DNA from: Acinetobacter sp. C32I
Lineage (GTDB): Bacteria > Pseudomonadota > Gammaproteobacteria > Pseudomonadales > Moraxellaceae
Length of the DNA: 64,000 bases
Direction of reading: 5' to 3'
NCBI RefSeq assembly: GCF_023702715.1
Contig: NZ_CP098480.1
Location: 434,001 to 498,000 of the forward strand
In this document: positions 17,614-26,893 of the stretch, one piece after another
Position numbering within the stretch: the first letter of the stretch is position 1
Layout: every line of letters starts with the position of its first letter
Notes under the pieces: model-generated
What the model was told of the DNA's origin: nothing
What the model saw: only the letters and a program-made list of their open reading frames with translations
Databases searched by the model: none
Position numbers and translations under genes: made by a program

Positions 17614-18603
17614 TTAAGGTTTGATTTCAGCATCAATACCAAAAGACTGACGTAACAATAAACTCAGTTGATCACGGGCCTTGATAAAGCCATCAATACC
17701 CCCTTGTAGTAATTGGAAAGCCATCAAATCTTGCTCAAGTTCAGCTTTAAAACTCTCTTTGCTTTGTGCTGCACGTTCAATTTTTTCTGCGTGTTGCGCA
17801 AATTCGGCACTCAGTTGAGCTTCAACAAGCTGTTGGTCTTGTTCCAACTGAGCCAAAAGATTTGGGGCAATCGTAAGTAAGTCACAACCTGCTAAACCAA
17901 GCACTTGTGCAGTACTACGGAAGCTTGCACCCATCACTTGAGTCGGAATTGCATGCTGTTTGTAGTAATTATAAATCTTTTTCACAGACAGCACGCCTGG
18001 ATCTTTGGCAATTGGATATTGCTCAACACCTTCAGCTTTTTTATACCAATCTAAAATACGACCTACAAAAGGTGAGATCAGCGTGACTTTCGCATCAGCA
18101 CAAGCCTGAGCTTGATGTAAACCGAATAACAAAGTGAGATTACATGGAATACCTTCAGCTTCAAGTACTTTTGCAGCTTGGATGCCTTCCCATGTTGATG
18201 CGATTTTAATCAGGATACGAGATTGCTCAATGCCGTAACCTCGATAGAGCTGAGATAACTCACGTGCTTTGGCAATGGTTGCTTCCGTGTTGTAAGAAAG
18301 AGAAGCATCGACTTCTGTAGAAACACGACCATCGATCAATTTTAAAATTTCGACACCAAACTTCACAGTCAAAATATCAATGGTACGTTCAATCAGTTCA
18401 TCACTTTGATAGCCTTCTTGCTTGGCTTGAGTATAAGCATCTTCTATCAGCTCGCGGCTTTCCGGTTGTTCAGCCGCAGCAGTAATGAGTGATGGATTGG
18501 TTGTTGCATCGAGTGGGCGAAATTTTTCAATCGCTTCTAGATCACTACTATCAGCAACAACGGTGGTTAAATTTTTTAATTGGTGTAATGCGGTCTGAGT
18601 CAT
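17614..18603 (-). CDS. tal: Transaldolase
   Basis: A 329-residue enzyme of the pentose phosphate pathway, moving a dihydroxyacetone unit between sedoheptulose-7-phosphate and glyceraldehyde-3-phosphate in the cytosol. Motifs of the TalA/TalB class are present: DATTNPSLI near residue 32, VDASLSYNTEATI, the catalytic lysine in LIKIASTWEGIQAA, CNLTLLFGLHQAQACADA and MGASFRST. It is slightly longer than E. coli TalB (317). Acinetobacter commonly lacks a full Embden-Meyerhof pathway, so the non-oxidative pentose pathway matters for sugar-phosphate supply; that is background knowledge. Confidence 0.96.
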   Translation of the reverse strand: MTQTALHQLKNLTTVVADSSDLEAIEKFRPLDATTNPSLITAAAEQPESRELIEDAYTQAKQEGYQSDELIERTIDILTVKFGVEILKLIDGRVSTEVDASLSYNTEATIAKARELSQLYRGYGIEQSRILIKIASTWEGIQAAKVLEAEGIPCNLTLLFGLHQAQACADAKVTLISPFVGRILDWYKKAEGVEQYPIAKDPGVLSVKKIYNYYKQHAIPTQVMGASFRSTAQVLGLAGCDLLTIAPNLLAQLEQDQQLVEAQLSAEFAQHAEKIERAAQSKESFKAELEQDLMAFQLLQGGIDGFIKARDQLSLLLRQSFGIDAEIKP

Positions 18604-18713
18604 TGATATCGCGTTCTTACATAAACAATATTATTGGTAACTTCTGTTATAACACAATCTACGTGAAAGCAAAGCCCTGCATTTGTTTGCAGAATTGTTT
18701 ATCTGGCGACCGC

Positions 18714-19607
18714 TTACTCCTCATTGTGTTTGCGTTGCTGTCGGATATGATCGATCAAGTATTTGGCAGCAACTCCTAGTTCACTTTCACGACTCCAGAC
18801 CAGATCAACATAGTATTCAAATTTAGGGGTGAAATCATACATATCCAAAATCTTGAGTTTCTTTTTAAGTTCTGGATTTTCATTGAACATTTGCAAGGGC
18901 AACACACCCCAACCTAAATTGCGAATAATCATCATACAAGCAGAATGATGATTGTCGGTACGCCAATAGTCCTTAGAATAAAGCAACTCAGGCTTGATGC
19001 TATGATCACGGCTCGCCACCACAATTTGGCGCGTTTGTACGGCTTGCTCAAAAGAAACTTTATCCAGAAGTGCCAAGGGATGGCTCTTGGCAATCACAGG
19101 CACAAGTGCTTCCCGCTTAAGTTCTACGAACTGTTCACGGCTATCTAGCTGTTCACGCTCAAACATCAATGCTAACTGCGCAGATTGATCCAGTAACATC
19201 TGTAAAGCATCTTCTTGTGGTGCTGAAAAGATATTAATCGCCAGACTAGGGAATTGCTGTTCTAGCAGGGTGATGTAGTCGGTCCAGTTGGTATAGAGCA
19301 GTTCTGAAACTACCACAATATTTAAGGTCGACTCTAAGCCCGTGCTCAATGCATGCGCATGCTGCTTCCATTGATTCATTTCAATCAATAATTGTTGTGT
19401 TTTCTCATAGAGCACAGTGGCTTCTGCTGTCGGAATGGGTTCACGTCCAACCCGTTCAAATAGATTGAGGTTGAGATCAATTTCTAAATTGGCAATCGAC
19501 ATACTCACAGCAGAAGGGACTTTGCCTAATTTACGTGCCGCAGCCGAAAATGAACCTGTTTCAATGACGGTTTGAAACATGATGAGTTGTTCTTGATTAA
19601 TATTCAT
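18714..19607 (-). CDS. aceR: LysR-type regulator, AceR-like
   Basis: A 297-residue LysR-family activator. The N-terminal winged helix-turn-helix (residues about 1-60) includes FQTVIETGSFSAAARKLGKVPSAVS; the remainder is a periplasmic-binding-like effector domain. It is divergent from the PACE transporter gene, 87 bp away. In A. baumannii the LysR regulator AceR sits beside aceI and activates it in response to chlorhexidine and short diamines. The name is given on synteny plus family; the effector is not shown by the sequence. Confidence 0.82.
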   Translation of the reverse strand: MNINQEQLIMFQTVIETGSFSAAARKLGKVPSAVSMSIANLEIDLNLNLFERVGREPIPTAEATVLYEKTQQLLIEMNQWKQHAHALSTGLESTLNIVVVSELLYTNWTDYITLLEQQFPSLAINIFSAPQEDALQMLLDQSAQLALMFEREQLDSREQFVELKREALVPVIAKSHPLALLDKVSFEQAVQTRQIVVASRDHSIKPELLYSKDYWRTDNHHSACMMIIRNLGWGVLPLQMFNENPELKKKLKILDMYDFTPKFEYYVDLVWSRESELGVAAKYLIDHIRQQRKHNEE

Positions 19608-19694
19608 CTGTCAAAAAAACTGAAAGAACCTGATTGGATTGATCAGTATTATAAAAATAAAATGGCACTTATCCAAACAAGAGAGTGTTATGAA
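19608..19694. promoter_or_regulatory. aceR-aceI intergenic control region with an LTTR-like dyad
   Basis: The dyad CTGAT-N7-ATCAG at 19630-19646 lies between the divergent starts and is a candidate regulator site. A TATAAAAAT stretch at about 19650-19658 may contain the aceI -10 element. Confidence 0.45.
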
Positions 19695-20126
19695 ATGTTG
19701 ATTTCCAAAAGAAGACTCATTCATGCAATTAGCTATGAAGTGATTTTATTGGTCATCATCGCGATTGCTTTAAGTTTTATTTTTAGTATGCCACTAGAAG
19801 TAACCGGTATTTTAGGTACGATCATGGCGGTCATTTCCGTATTCTGGAATATGATCTTTAACCATTACTTTGAAAAAGTGGAACATAAATATCAATGGGA
19901 AAGAACAATCCCAGTCCGTATTCTACATGCGATTGGATTTGAAGGTGGCTTGATGCTTGCAACCATTCCAATTATTGCGTACTTGATGAAGATGAGCTTT
20001 ATTGAAGCCTTAATTTTAGATTTTGGTTTGACCATGTGTATCTTGGTGTATACATTCATCTTCCAGTGGTGTTATGACTTGGTAGAAGATCGTTTCTTCC
20101 CAAATGCAAAACTTGCATCATCATAA
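19695..20126 (+). CDS. aceI: PACE family efflux transporter, AceI-like
   Basis: A 143-residue inner-membrane protein with four hydrophobic segments in two tandem halves. The start MLISKRRLIHAISYE matches the PACE consensus and places the essential glutamate at position 15; the second half has RILHAIGFEGGLM. AceI of A. baumannii exports chlorhexidine and short-chain diamines such as cadaverine and putrescine by proton antiport. The frame is open back to 19572, which would overlap the regulator gene, but homology and a GAGAG element support the ATG at 19695. A terminator follows at 20137-20175. Confidence 0.92.
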   Translation: MLISKRRLIHAISYEVILLVIIAIALSFIFSMPLEVTGILGTIMAVISVFWNMIFNHYFEKVEHKYQWERTIPVRILHAIGFEGGLMLATIPIIAYLMKMSFIEALILDFGLTMCILVYTFIFQWCYDLVEDRFFPNAKLASS

Positions 20127-20136
20127 TCGTTTGATG

Positions 20137-20175
20137 AAAAGCATTCTTCGGGATTGACTGAAGAGTGCTTTTTTA
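20137..20175 (+). terminator. Rho-independent terminator after aceI
   Basis: The arms AAAAGCATTCTTC and GAAGAGTGCTTTT pair with one wobble and are followed by a T run. Confidence 0.8.
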
Positions 20176-20318
20176 TTGTCTGCAGCTCAGCATGATTTGA
20201 TTACAGTATTAATAAAGTCAGATTGCTCAAGTTTATTTAATATCGTGAGAGCAAGTCTTAAATAATATAATTAACAATACCAAAATTTAATGACGCTAGG
20301 TCGTAGGAGAATAAAAAC

Positions 20319-20714
20319 ATGCCAAGTGTGCTTATTGAAGTCAGGCAACAATATCCCGTTGCAGTTGAACTGGAGATCATGGAGGCAGTGCATACGGCAC
20401 TGAGAGATGCTTTTAAAATCATGGCCAGTGATCGGAATGTGCGTTTAATTGTGCATGAAGCACATCGTTTTCAATGCCCGCCTGAAAAGGCAAAACCAGA
20501 ATGTTATACCTTGATTAGTATTGATGCATTTCTTGGACGCTCTTTAGATGCCAAGCGCCAGCTGTATAAATTGATTGTGCATAATCTTGAGCCGATAGGC
20601 ATTCCTAAAGATCATGTGAAAATTATGCTTCGAGAGTTGCCTTCAGAAAATTTTGGTGTTCGTGGTGGTCAGGCAGCTTGTGATGTTAATTTAGGTTTTA
20701 AAATTGATGTTTAG
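20319..20714 (+). CDS. Tautomerase family protein
   Basis: A 131-residue member of the 4-oxalocrotonate tautomerase superfamily. Met is followed by Pro (MPSVLIEVR); after Met removal Pro1 would be the catalytic base of this superfamily. The length is about double that of the short 4-OT enzymes, consistent with a fused two-unit form such as the CHMI or YolI-like group. The C-terminal REL..ENFGVRGGQAACDV is typical of the tautomerase_2 subgroup. The substrate is unknown and no aromatic pathway genes adjoin it. Confidence 0.83.
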   Translation: MPSVLIEVRQQYPVAVELEIMEAVHTALRDAFKIMASDRNVRLIVHEAHRFQCPPEKAKPECYTLISIDAFLGRSLDAKRQLYKLIVHNLEPIGIPKDHVKIMLRELPSENFGVRGGQAACDVNLGFKIDV

Positions 20715-20731
20715 AACAAGGTTTTAAAGAG

Positions 20732-20756
20732 GAAAGCTCTATCAGGGCTTTCTTTT
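20732..20756 (+). terminator. Probable terminator after the tautomerase gene
   Basis: An imperfect stem GAAAGCTC...GGGCTTTC followed by TTTTATTT. Confidence 0.55.
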
Positions 20757-20809
20757 ATTTAAATAGGAAAATAGCCTAAGTAATTTTAAAAGATGAGATA
20801 AATAAAAAG

Positions 20810-21184
20810 ATGTTTAAATTAATTTTACTCATTCTATTTATTGTTTGCCAAGTCAGCTCAGCGGGCTATGATTTACATATCACAAAAAAAGAATTTTATT
20901 TTAATGAAGGGGAATGTATTACTCCTGCAGAATGGCACGCTTATATGATGATAGATCCATCAGTAAAAAGTGATCTCCAGAATTCAGCACAAGACTTTCT
21001 GATTCTTATTGATAAGCAAGAAATTCCACTAATATATAGTCATGATTCTTGTAGTTTATCGATTAAAAATCCAAGTCCTGAAGCGATTAGGAAAATGATT
21101 GAGATTGCAAACAAACTTCATGCAACAGTACAAGGTGACGATGCTGAAATTTATATCACACCTGAGGAAATAATTAGACGGTAA
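20810..21184 (+). CDS. Small secreted hypothetical protein
   Basis: A 124-residue protein with a clear signal peptide (MFKLILLILFIVCQVSSA, cleavage near SSA-GY). The mature 106 residues contain two cysteines (EGECITP and DSCSLS) that could form a disulphide in the periplasm. No family is recognised. It sits between a tautomerase and mfd with no obvious functional link. Confidence 0.7.
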   Translation: MFKLILLILFIVCQVSSAGYDLHITKKEFYFNEGECITPAEWHAYMMIDPSVKSDLQNSAQDFLILIDKQEIPLIYSHDSCSLSIKNPSPEAIRKMIEIANKLHATVQGDDAEIYITPEEIIRR

Positions 21185-21290
21185 TTTATAAGAAGCTGCA
21201 GCTCAAATCAGTCGTAGAAAAACTCACACTCCTCAAAAAACATCATGCTAAAATAGGGGACTTATCTTTTTAGATTGCATGATTTTCTCT

Positions 21291-24200
21291 ATGTTTCAAC
21301 AAGAAATCTCTCAATTAAACTTACAACAATTCAAAGCGGGTGAAAAACGCTGGGTCGGTTCCTTACTTGGATCATCAGCTGCATTATTATTTAAAGAAAT
21401 TGCCACTCAAAATTCGAATCTGTATGTGATTATTGCAAGGAATAATCAACATCTTGCTCAGCTTGAAAGTGAGCTTGAGTTTTACGGCATAACGCCTGTT
21501 ATTTTCCCTGATTGGGAAATTTTGCCTTATGACCGCTTGTCTCCGCACCAAGATATTGTTTCAGAGCGTTTGGCAATTTTATCGAATATGCCACAAAAGG
21601 GTATTTTACTGGTTTCTGCCAGCACCTTAGCGCAACGTGTTGCACCTTATTCGTGGGTGGTGGGTGAGCACTTTGATATCAAAGTCGGGCAGAAGTTAGA
21701 CCTCGAAGCACAAAAGAAACAATTGGTTCAAGCAGGCTATCGTTTAGTTGACACGGTTTATGATCATGGCGAATTTGCAGTTCGCGGTAGCATCATGGAT
21801 ATTTTTGCATCTGGACAAGATGAACCGATTCGAATTGATTTATTTGATGATGAAATTGAAAGTCTAAAGTTCTTTGACCCAGAAACCCAAAGAACCACAG
21901 AATCCTTAAAGAACTTTACGGTATTACCTGCAAAAGAATTTCCACTCAAAGAAGGGCGTTCTACTTTTAGAGATCGTTATGCAGAAAGCTTCCCAACTGC
22001 AAATCCAAAGAAAAATCCGATTTATCAGGATGTATTAGAGGGAATTGCAACGCCAGGTTTAGAGTTTTATTTGCCATTATTCTTTGATAAGAAGGTGATG
22101 GAAGCACAAAGTATGTTGACGACATACTTACCAAATAATTGCGTTGTCATTACAAATAGTGAGATTGAAGATGATTTAATCAACTTCTGGAAAGAAGTGA
22201 TGCGTCGTTATGAAGATCGACGTCATAATATTGATCAACCAATTCTACCGCCAGAAGAATTATTTTTAATGCCCAACCATGTTTTACAGGCATTAAATCA
22301 ATTCCCTCGAATTTTGGCTTCAGCAGAAGCTTTCGAGGCTAAGGTAGGTGTACTCAATATCGCCGCTGAACAACCGCCTAAACTGGCAGTTGATCCGAAA
22401 AAAGAACAGCCTTTCCAAGCAGTAAAACACTATATCGACCAAGCCAAGCATCCTGTTTTATTGGTCGCTGAGAGTGCGGGTCGCCGTGAGACCTTAAAAG
22501 ATGCGTTGCGTGGGGTATTGGGTGAAATTCAAAACGTAGACAGTTTTGCTCAGTTCCAAAAAGATAAGTTGCAGGTTGCAATTACCAGTGCACCACTGGA
22601 CCGAGGGCTGTTGCTGAGTAATCAGCTGTCGGTGATTTCGGAAAATCAACTTTATGAACACCGTGTGGTGCAGCGCCGTCGTAAGCGTCAGCAAGAAGTA
22701 TCTGAAGAGTTCTTGATTCGTAGTTTAACCGAGCTGAGTATTGGTGCACCTGTGGTGCATATCGATCATGGTGTAGGGCGTTATGCAGGTTTAATTACCT
22801 TAGAAATCGATGAGCAGGATCATGAATTCTTGCAGCTTGATTATGCAGATGGTGCGAAAGTCTATGTGCCGGTAACCAATTTACATCTGATCAGCCGCTA
22901 TAGTGGGGGTGATCCTGATTTAGCGCCATTGCATAAATTAGGTACAGATACATGGAGTAAAGCGAAGCGCAAAGCGTTGGAGCAAATCCATGATGTTGCC
23001 GCAGAGTTATTACATATTCAGGCCCGTCGTCAATCCAAACCTGGTTTTGCCTTTGAACTGGATCATACGGGATATATGCAATTCTCCAGTGGCTTTGCCT
23101 ATGAAGAGACTTTAGACCAAGCCAATGCAATTGAAGCAACCATCCATGATATGCAGCTTGCCAAACCGATGGATCGTTTGGTATGTGGGGACGTGGGCTT
23201 TGGTAAAACTGAAGTGGCGATGCGTGCCGCCTTTGTTGCAGTACAAAATAATAAGCAAGTTGCAGTACTGGTACCGACGACTTTGTTAGCACAGCAACAC
23301 TATGAATCCTTTAAAGATCGTTTTGCCGATACTGCGGTACGCATTGAAGTATTGTCGCGTTTTGGCAGCAATAAGACCCACCTAAAAACCATTGAAGATT
23401 TGGCTGAAGGCAAAGTCGATATCGTGGTGGGAACGCATAAAATCCTCCAAGAAAACATCCAATTCAAGAATCTTGGACTCATGATTGTCGATGAAGAGCA
23501 TCGTTTTGGTGTTCGCGACAAAGAACGGATCAAAGCCCTACGTGCCGATGTGGATATGTTGACTCTAACGGCAACCCCGATTCCACGTACCTTGAATATG
23601 GCATTCTCAGGGATGCGCGATCTCTCGATAATTGCAACACCACCAGCACGCCGTTTAGCAGTCAAAACCTTTGTACAAGAACATACCGATGATTCGGTCA
23701 AGGAAGCAATTCTGCGTGAATTATTGCGTGGTGGTCAGGTGTACTTGTTGCACAATGAGGTAGACACCATTGAACGCGCTGCTGAAACCATTCGTAATTT
23801 AGTGCCAGAAGCGCGGGTTGCCGTGGCGCACGGGCAAATGCGAGAACGTGAACTTGAGCAGGTAATGCAACAGTTCTATCACAAAGAATATAACGTACTG
23901 GTGTGCTCAACGATTATTGAAACGGGTATTGATGTGCCGAATGCCAATACCATTATCATCGAGCGTGCAGATAAATTGGGGCTTGCGCAATTACATCAAC
24001 TGCGTGGTCGTGTCGGACGTTCGCATCATCAAGCCTATGCCTATTTATTGGTTCCATCGATCAAGCATCTGAAAGGTGATGCCGAAAAGCGTTTAGATGC
24101 CATTCAACGTGCTTCCACTTTAGGCGCTGGTTTTATGCTGGCAACTGAAGACTTAGAGATTCGAGGCGCGGGTGAATTACTCGGTGAACAGCAAAGTGGT

Positions 24201-24749
24201 TCAATGCAGGCAATTGGTTATAGTCTGTATATGGAGATGCTTGAAAAAGCGACCAAAGCCATTCAAAAAGGTAAAACGCCTAATTTTGATGCGCCATTGT
24301 CATTAACAGCCGAAATTAACTTGCATATGCCAGCCCTGATCCCAGATGACTACTTAGGTGATGTCCATCAACGTTTATTGTTCTATAAGCGTATCAGTAA
24401 TACCGATAGCCAAGAGAAACTCGACAATATTCGTATGGAGTTGATTGATCGTTTTGGTATTCCACCACAACCTGTGAAGCAATTGTTTAGTGTGCATCAG
24501 CTGCGCTTGCGTGCAGAGCAGTTAGGTATTACCAAAATTGACATCAATAGTAATGGGGGATATATCGAGTTTTCCCCTGATACGCCAGTACAAGCGATCA
24601 GTATTATCCAGCTAATGCAGAAAAATCCGACTTTTTACCGAATGGAAGGCGGTCAACGCTTGAAAGTCACGGTGCAATTGGCTGAATATGAAAAGCGGAT
24701 TCAGTTTATTGTGGACTTGCTGAACAAGCTATTGAGTGAGTTAAATTGA
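21291..24749 (+). CDS. mfd: Transcription-repair coupling factor Mfd
   Basis: A protein of about 1152 residues, the usual Mfd length. It displaces RNA polymerase stalled at DNA lesions and recruits UvrA. Visible parts: the N-terminal UvrB-homology module (residues about 1-330), the RNA-polymerase-interacting domain (GAPVVHIDHGVGRYAGL region), and the RecG-like translocase with Walker A (CGDVGFGKTEVA), DEEHRFG box, TATPIPRT, and the motif VI region QLRGRVGRSHHQAYAYLL. The C-terminal TRCF domain is complete. The frame is open to an ATG at 21279, but the ATG at 21291 (MFQQEISQ) fits homologues better. No strong ribosome-binding site is seen for either. Confidence 0.96.
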   Translation: MFQQEISQLNLQQFKAGEKRWVGSLLGSSAALLFKEIATQNSNLYVIIARNNQHLAQLESELEFYGITPVIFPDWEILPYDRLSPHQDIVSERLAILSNMPQKGILLVSASTLAQRVAPYSWVVGEHFDIKVGQKLDLEAQKKQLVQAGYRLVDTVYDHGEFAVRGSIMDIFASGQDEPIRIDLFDDEIESLKFFDPETQRTTESLKNFTVLPAKEFPLKEGRSTFRDRYAESFPTANPKKNPIYQDVLEGIATPGLEFYLPLFFDKKVMEAQSMLTTYLPNNCVVITNSEIEDDLINFWKEVMRRYEDRRHNIDQPILPPEELFLMPNHVLQALNQFPRILASAEAFEAKVGVLNIAAEQPPKLAVDPKKEQPFQAVKHYIDQAKHPVLLVAESAGRRETLKDALRGVLGEIQNVDSFAQFQKDKLQVAITSAPLDRGLLLSNQLSVISENQLYEHRVVQRRRKRQQEVSEEFLIRSLTELSIGAPVVHIDHGVGRYAGLITLEIDEQDHEFLQLDYADGAKVYVPVTNLHLISRYSGGDPDLAPLHKLGTDTWSKAKRKALEQIHDVAAELLHIQARRQSKPGFAFELDHTGYMQFSSGFAYEETLDQANAIEATIHDMQLAKPMDRLVCGDVGFGKTEVAMRAAFVAVQNNKQVAVLVPTTLLAQQHYESFKDRFADTAVRIEVLSRFGSNKTHLKTIEDLAEGKVDIVVGTHKILQENIQFKNLGLMIVDEEHRFGVRDKERIKALRADVDMLTLTATPIPRTLNMAFSGMRDLSIIATPPARRLAVKTFVQEHTDDSVKEAILRELLRGGQVYLLHNEVDTIERAAETIRNLVPEARVAVAHGQMRERELEQVMQQFYHKEYNVLVCSTIIETGIDVPNANTIIIERADKLGLAQLHQLRGRVGRSHHQAYAYLLVPSIKHLKGDAEKRLDAIQRASTLGAGFMLATEDLEIRGAGELLGEQQSGSMQAIGYSLYMEMLEKATKAIQKGKTPNFDAPLSLTAEINLHMPALIPDDYLGDVHQRLLFYKRISNTDSQEKLDNIRMELIDRFGIPPQPVKQLFSVHQLRLRAEQLGITKIDINSNGGYIEFSPDTPVQAISIIQLMQKNPTFYRMEGGQRLKVTVQLAEYEKRIQFIVDLLNKLLSELN

Positions 24750-24888
24750 GGCTTTTAAGCGCTTGATTTGATGGTTAATTGAGCAAGTTCTGTTTTTTAG
24801 CAAATGTGATCCTGTTTTTGATCAGATGTTCATGCAATAAATGAGGAAAATCATTGTTATTTGTAATCAAACAGGTTACTAATAATAT

Positions 24889-24908
24889 TCACATCAAAAC
24901 TGATGTGA
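24889..24908. promoter_or_regulatory. Perfect dyad upstream of the HIT-cyclase genes
   Basis: TCACATCA (24889-24896) and TGATGTGA (24901-24908) form a perfect 8-bp inverted repeat around AAAC, 40 bp before the HIT ATG. The half-site order is opposite to a CRP/Vfr box (TGTGA-N6-TCACA), so it is more likely another regulator's operator or an RNA hairpin. Confidence 0.45.
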
Positions 24909-24947
24909 TAGTATTGATCATCATTATTCTGCATCATTTATAAAGAT

Positions 24948-25382
24948 ATGTTTAGTTTGCATCCACAACTTGCTCAAGATACATTTTTTGTAGGCGACTT
25001 CCCGCTTTCAACATGTCGTTTAATGAATGATATGCAATTTCCTTGGTTGATCCTGATTCCACGTGTTCCAGGCGTCACAGAATTATATGAATTAAGCCAA
25101 GCAGACCAAGAACAGTTTTTGCGTGAATCAAGCTGGTTATCAAGCCAATTGTCACGTGTATTCCGTGCAGACAAGATGAACGTTGCGGCTTTAGGAAACG
25201 TTGTTCCTCAGCTTCATTTTCATCATGTAGTACGTTATCAAAACGATGTTGCATGGCCAAAGCCAGTATGGGGAACACCAGCTGTGCCGTATAGCAATGA
25301 TGTACTTGCGCATATGCGTCAAACATTAATGCTGGCATTGCGTGGACAGGGTGATATGCCATTTGATTGGCGTATGGACTGA
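24948..25382 (+). CDS. HIT-domain protein
   Basis: A 144-residue histidine-triad protein. The family motif H-x-H-x-H is represented by QLHFHHVVRY, with the hydrolytic histidine in the centre, and the N-terminal part has PWLILIPRV, a typical HIT strand. HIT proteins hydrolyse or transfer nucleotides from nucleoside phosphoramidates or dinucleotides; which substrate this one uses is unknown. It precedes the cyclase gene by 51 bp on the same strand, suggesting cotranscription. Confidence 0.87.
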   Translation: MFSLHPQLAQDTFFVGDFPLSTCRLMNDMQFPWLILIPRVPGVTELYELSQADQEQFLRESSWLSSQLSRVFRADKMNVAALGNVVPQLHFHHVVRYQNDVAWPKPVWGTPAVPYSNDVLAHMRQTLMLALRGQGDMPFDWRMD

Positions 25383-25433
25383 TCCAGAAAATAGAATAAA
25401 TACAGTATTCTATAATAAGAATAGGAGGATAGA

Positions 25434-26870
25434 GTGCCACTAGATAGGTTGATTGATAAAGAACCTAGACAGTTCGCTTATTTTCATCGTTTGATGGGAT
25501 ATTCGATTCTGTCACTCATTTTGGTAATTTATGCATTTACCTCAACCAGTGCTAGCTATCAACTCTACCTTCTTCCTGTATTACTCATTTATTTTCTGCT
25601 TTGTCCTCGTTTAGAAAAATGGCTGCAATATAAATTTGATAAAAAAATAGAAAAAAATGTTCTGTTTGCCAATGAGGCGGTGATTGTCGCATTGGTGCTT
25701 GCTGCAATACATTTAAGTCTAGTTCCTACCTTTACCATTTTATTTGCATTGCTCTATGTCGGATTGAATAACCGAATTTCTTTGCCTGTTTCCTGTTTGA
25801 TCGGGCTGATTGGTGTCATTACTTTCTACTTCAGTACCTATATCATTTTTGGCGCAGAAGAGTATTTTGAGGCAACCAATCCAGAACTGACCGTTGTGAG
25901 CCTTTTGGGCTTAATGATGTTTATCGTGATTGGTAACTATTATCAGCATCGTCGTCTGAATATTTTGGGGCAGCAACGTCAGCATTACCATAATCAAATG
26001 ACACGTTATATTGCGTTCGCCAATCAGTTGAGTCGCTATGCGCCACTCCAATTGTGGCAGTCCATCATGCGTGGTGAAGCAGAAGCAAAAATTGAATATA
26101 AGCGTAAGAAATTAACCATTTTCTTCTCGGATATTCAAGGTTTTACTGAGTTGTCAGAAACCCTCATTCCAGATGATTTAGCCTTCTTGCTCAATGATTA
26201 TTTGAGTCATATGACTGAAATTGCCAAGCAGTATGAAGCAACTGTCGACAAGTTTATGGGCGATGCGATTCTTATTTTCTTTGGTGATCCAAACTCGCAG
26301 GGTGTCGAACAGGATGCAAAATCTTGTGTCGAAATGGCCATTGCAATGCGTCAGCAAATGAAACTGTTGCGTGAACGCTGGAAGAAAATGGGTTATCCCG
26401 CTTTGCATATTCGTATGGGCATCAGTACGGGTTATTGCCACGTCGGTAACTATGGTGCTTCACATCGTATGGCCTATACCATTGTTGGTCGTGACGTCAA
26501 CTTGGCAGCACGTTTGCAATCTGCGGCTGAGGTCGATGAAATTCTGATTGCTGATGACACCCATCAGCTGATTAAAAATGAGTTTTTGTGTGTGCCTAAA
26601 GTGCCAATTTATCTAAAAGGCATTCAAGGTCCTGTTAAAACATGGCAGGTGATGGAGAAATTCACAGGCAAGAAATCAGATACGCAAAAATGGTTTGATT
26701 TCGATTATAAAGGCTTCCATTTGGTTCTGAATCTGGAAGAAGTACAGAACTATGAATATCCAGAGCTGGTTGAGATCTTGGAAAATATGGTTCAGCGGAT
26801 CAAGACCCAGCAAAAAATTACCAATGCACAGGGTATTCCAAAACTGACTCTGGATGATGAAGTCAGATAG
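25434..26870 (+). CDS. Membrane-anchored class III adenylate/guanylate cyclase
   Basis: A 478-residue protein with about six membrane segments (residues about 20-175) and a C-terminal class III cyclase domain (about 220-400). Metal-binding aspartates are in FFSDIQGF (Asp233) and FMGDAILIFFGDP (Asp277); GRDVNLAARLQ holds the transition-state Asn-Arg pair. The residues present are compatible with ATP as substrate, making cyclic AMP. A class III membrane cyclase (CavA) has been described in A. baumannii; identity with this gene is inferred. The start is GTG with a strong AGGAGG (25423-25428) 5 bases upstream. Confidence 0.9.
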   Translation: MPLDRLIDKEPRQFAYFHRLMGYSILSLILVIYAFTSTSASYQLYLLPVLLIYFLLCPRLEKWLQYKFDKKIEKNVLFANEAVIVALVLAAIHLSLVPTFTILFALLYVGLNNRISLPVSCLIGLIGVITFYFSTYIIFGAEEYFEATNPELTVVSLLGLMMFIVIGNYYQHRRLNILGQQRQHYHNQMTRYIAFANQLSRYAPLQLWQSIMRGEAEAKIEYKRKKLTIFFSDIQGFTELSETLIPDDLAFLLNDYLSHMTEIAKQYEATVDKFMGDAILIFFGDPNSQGVEQDAKSCVEMAIAMRQQMKLLRERWKKMGYPALHIRMGISTGYCHVGNYGASHRMAYTIVGRDVNLAARLQSAAEVDEILIADDTHQLIKNEFLCVPKVPIYLKGIQGPVKTWQVMEKFTGKKSDTQKWFDFDYKGFHLVLNLEEVQNYEYPELVEILENMVQRIKTQQKITNAQGIPKLTLDDEVR

Positions 26871-26893
26871 TCAAAACCAGCGTACGTCTAAAC

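Noticed and set aside
22378..23910. Minus-strand open frames inside mfd
   Set aside because: They lie in the antisense of a conserved enzyme and lack starts with ribosome-binding sites or any recognisable protein pattern.
24889..24908. CRP/Vfr site
   Set aside because: The half-sites are TCACA then TGTGA, the reverse order of a TGTGA-N6-TCACA box.
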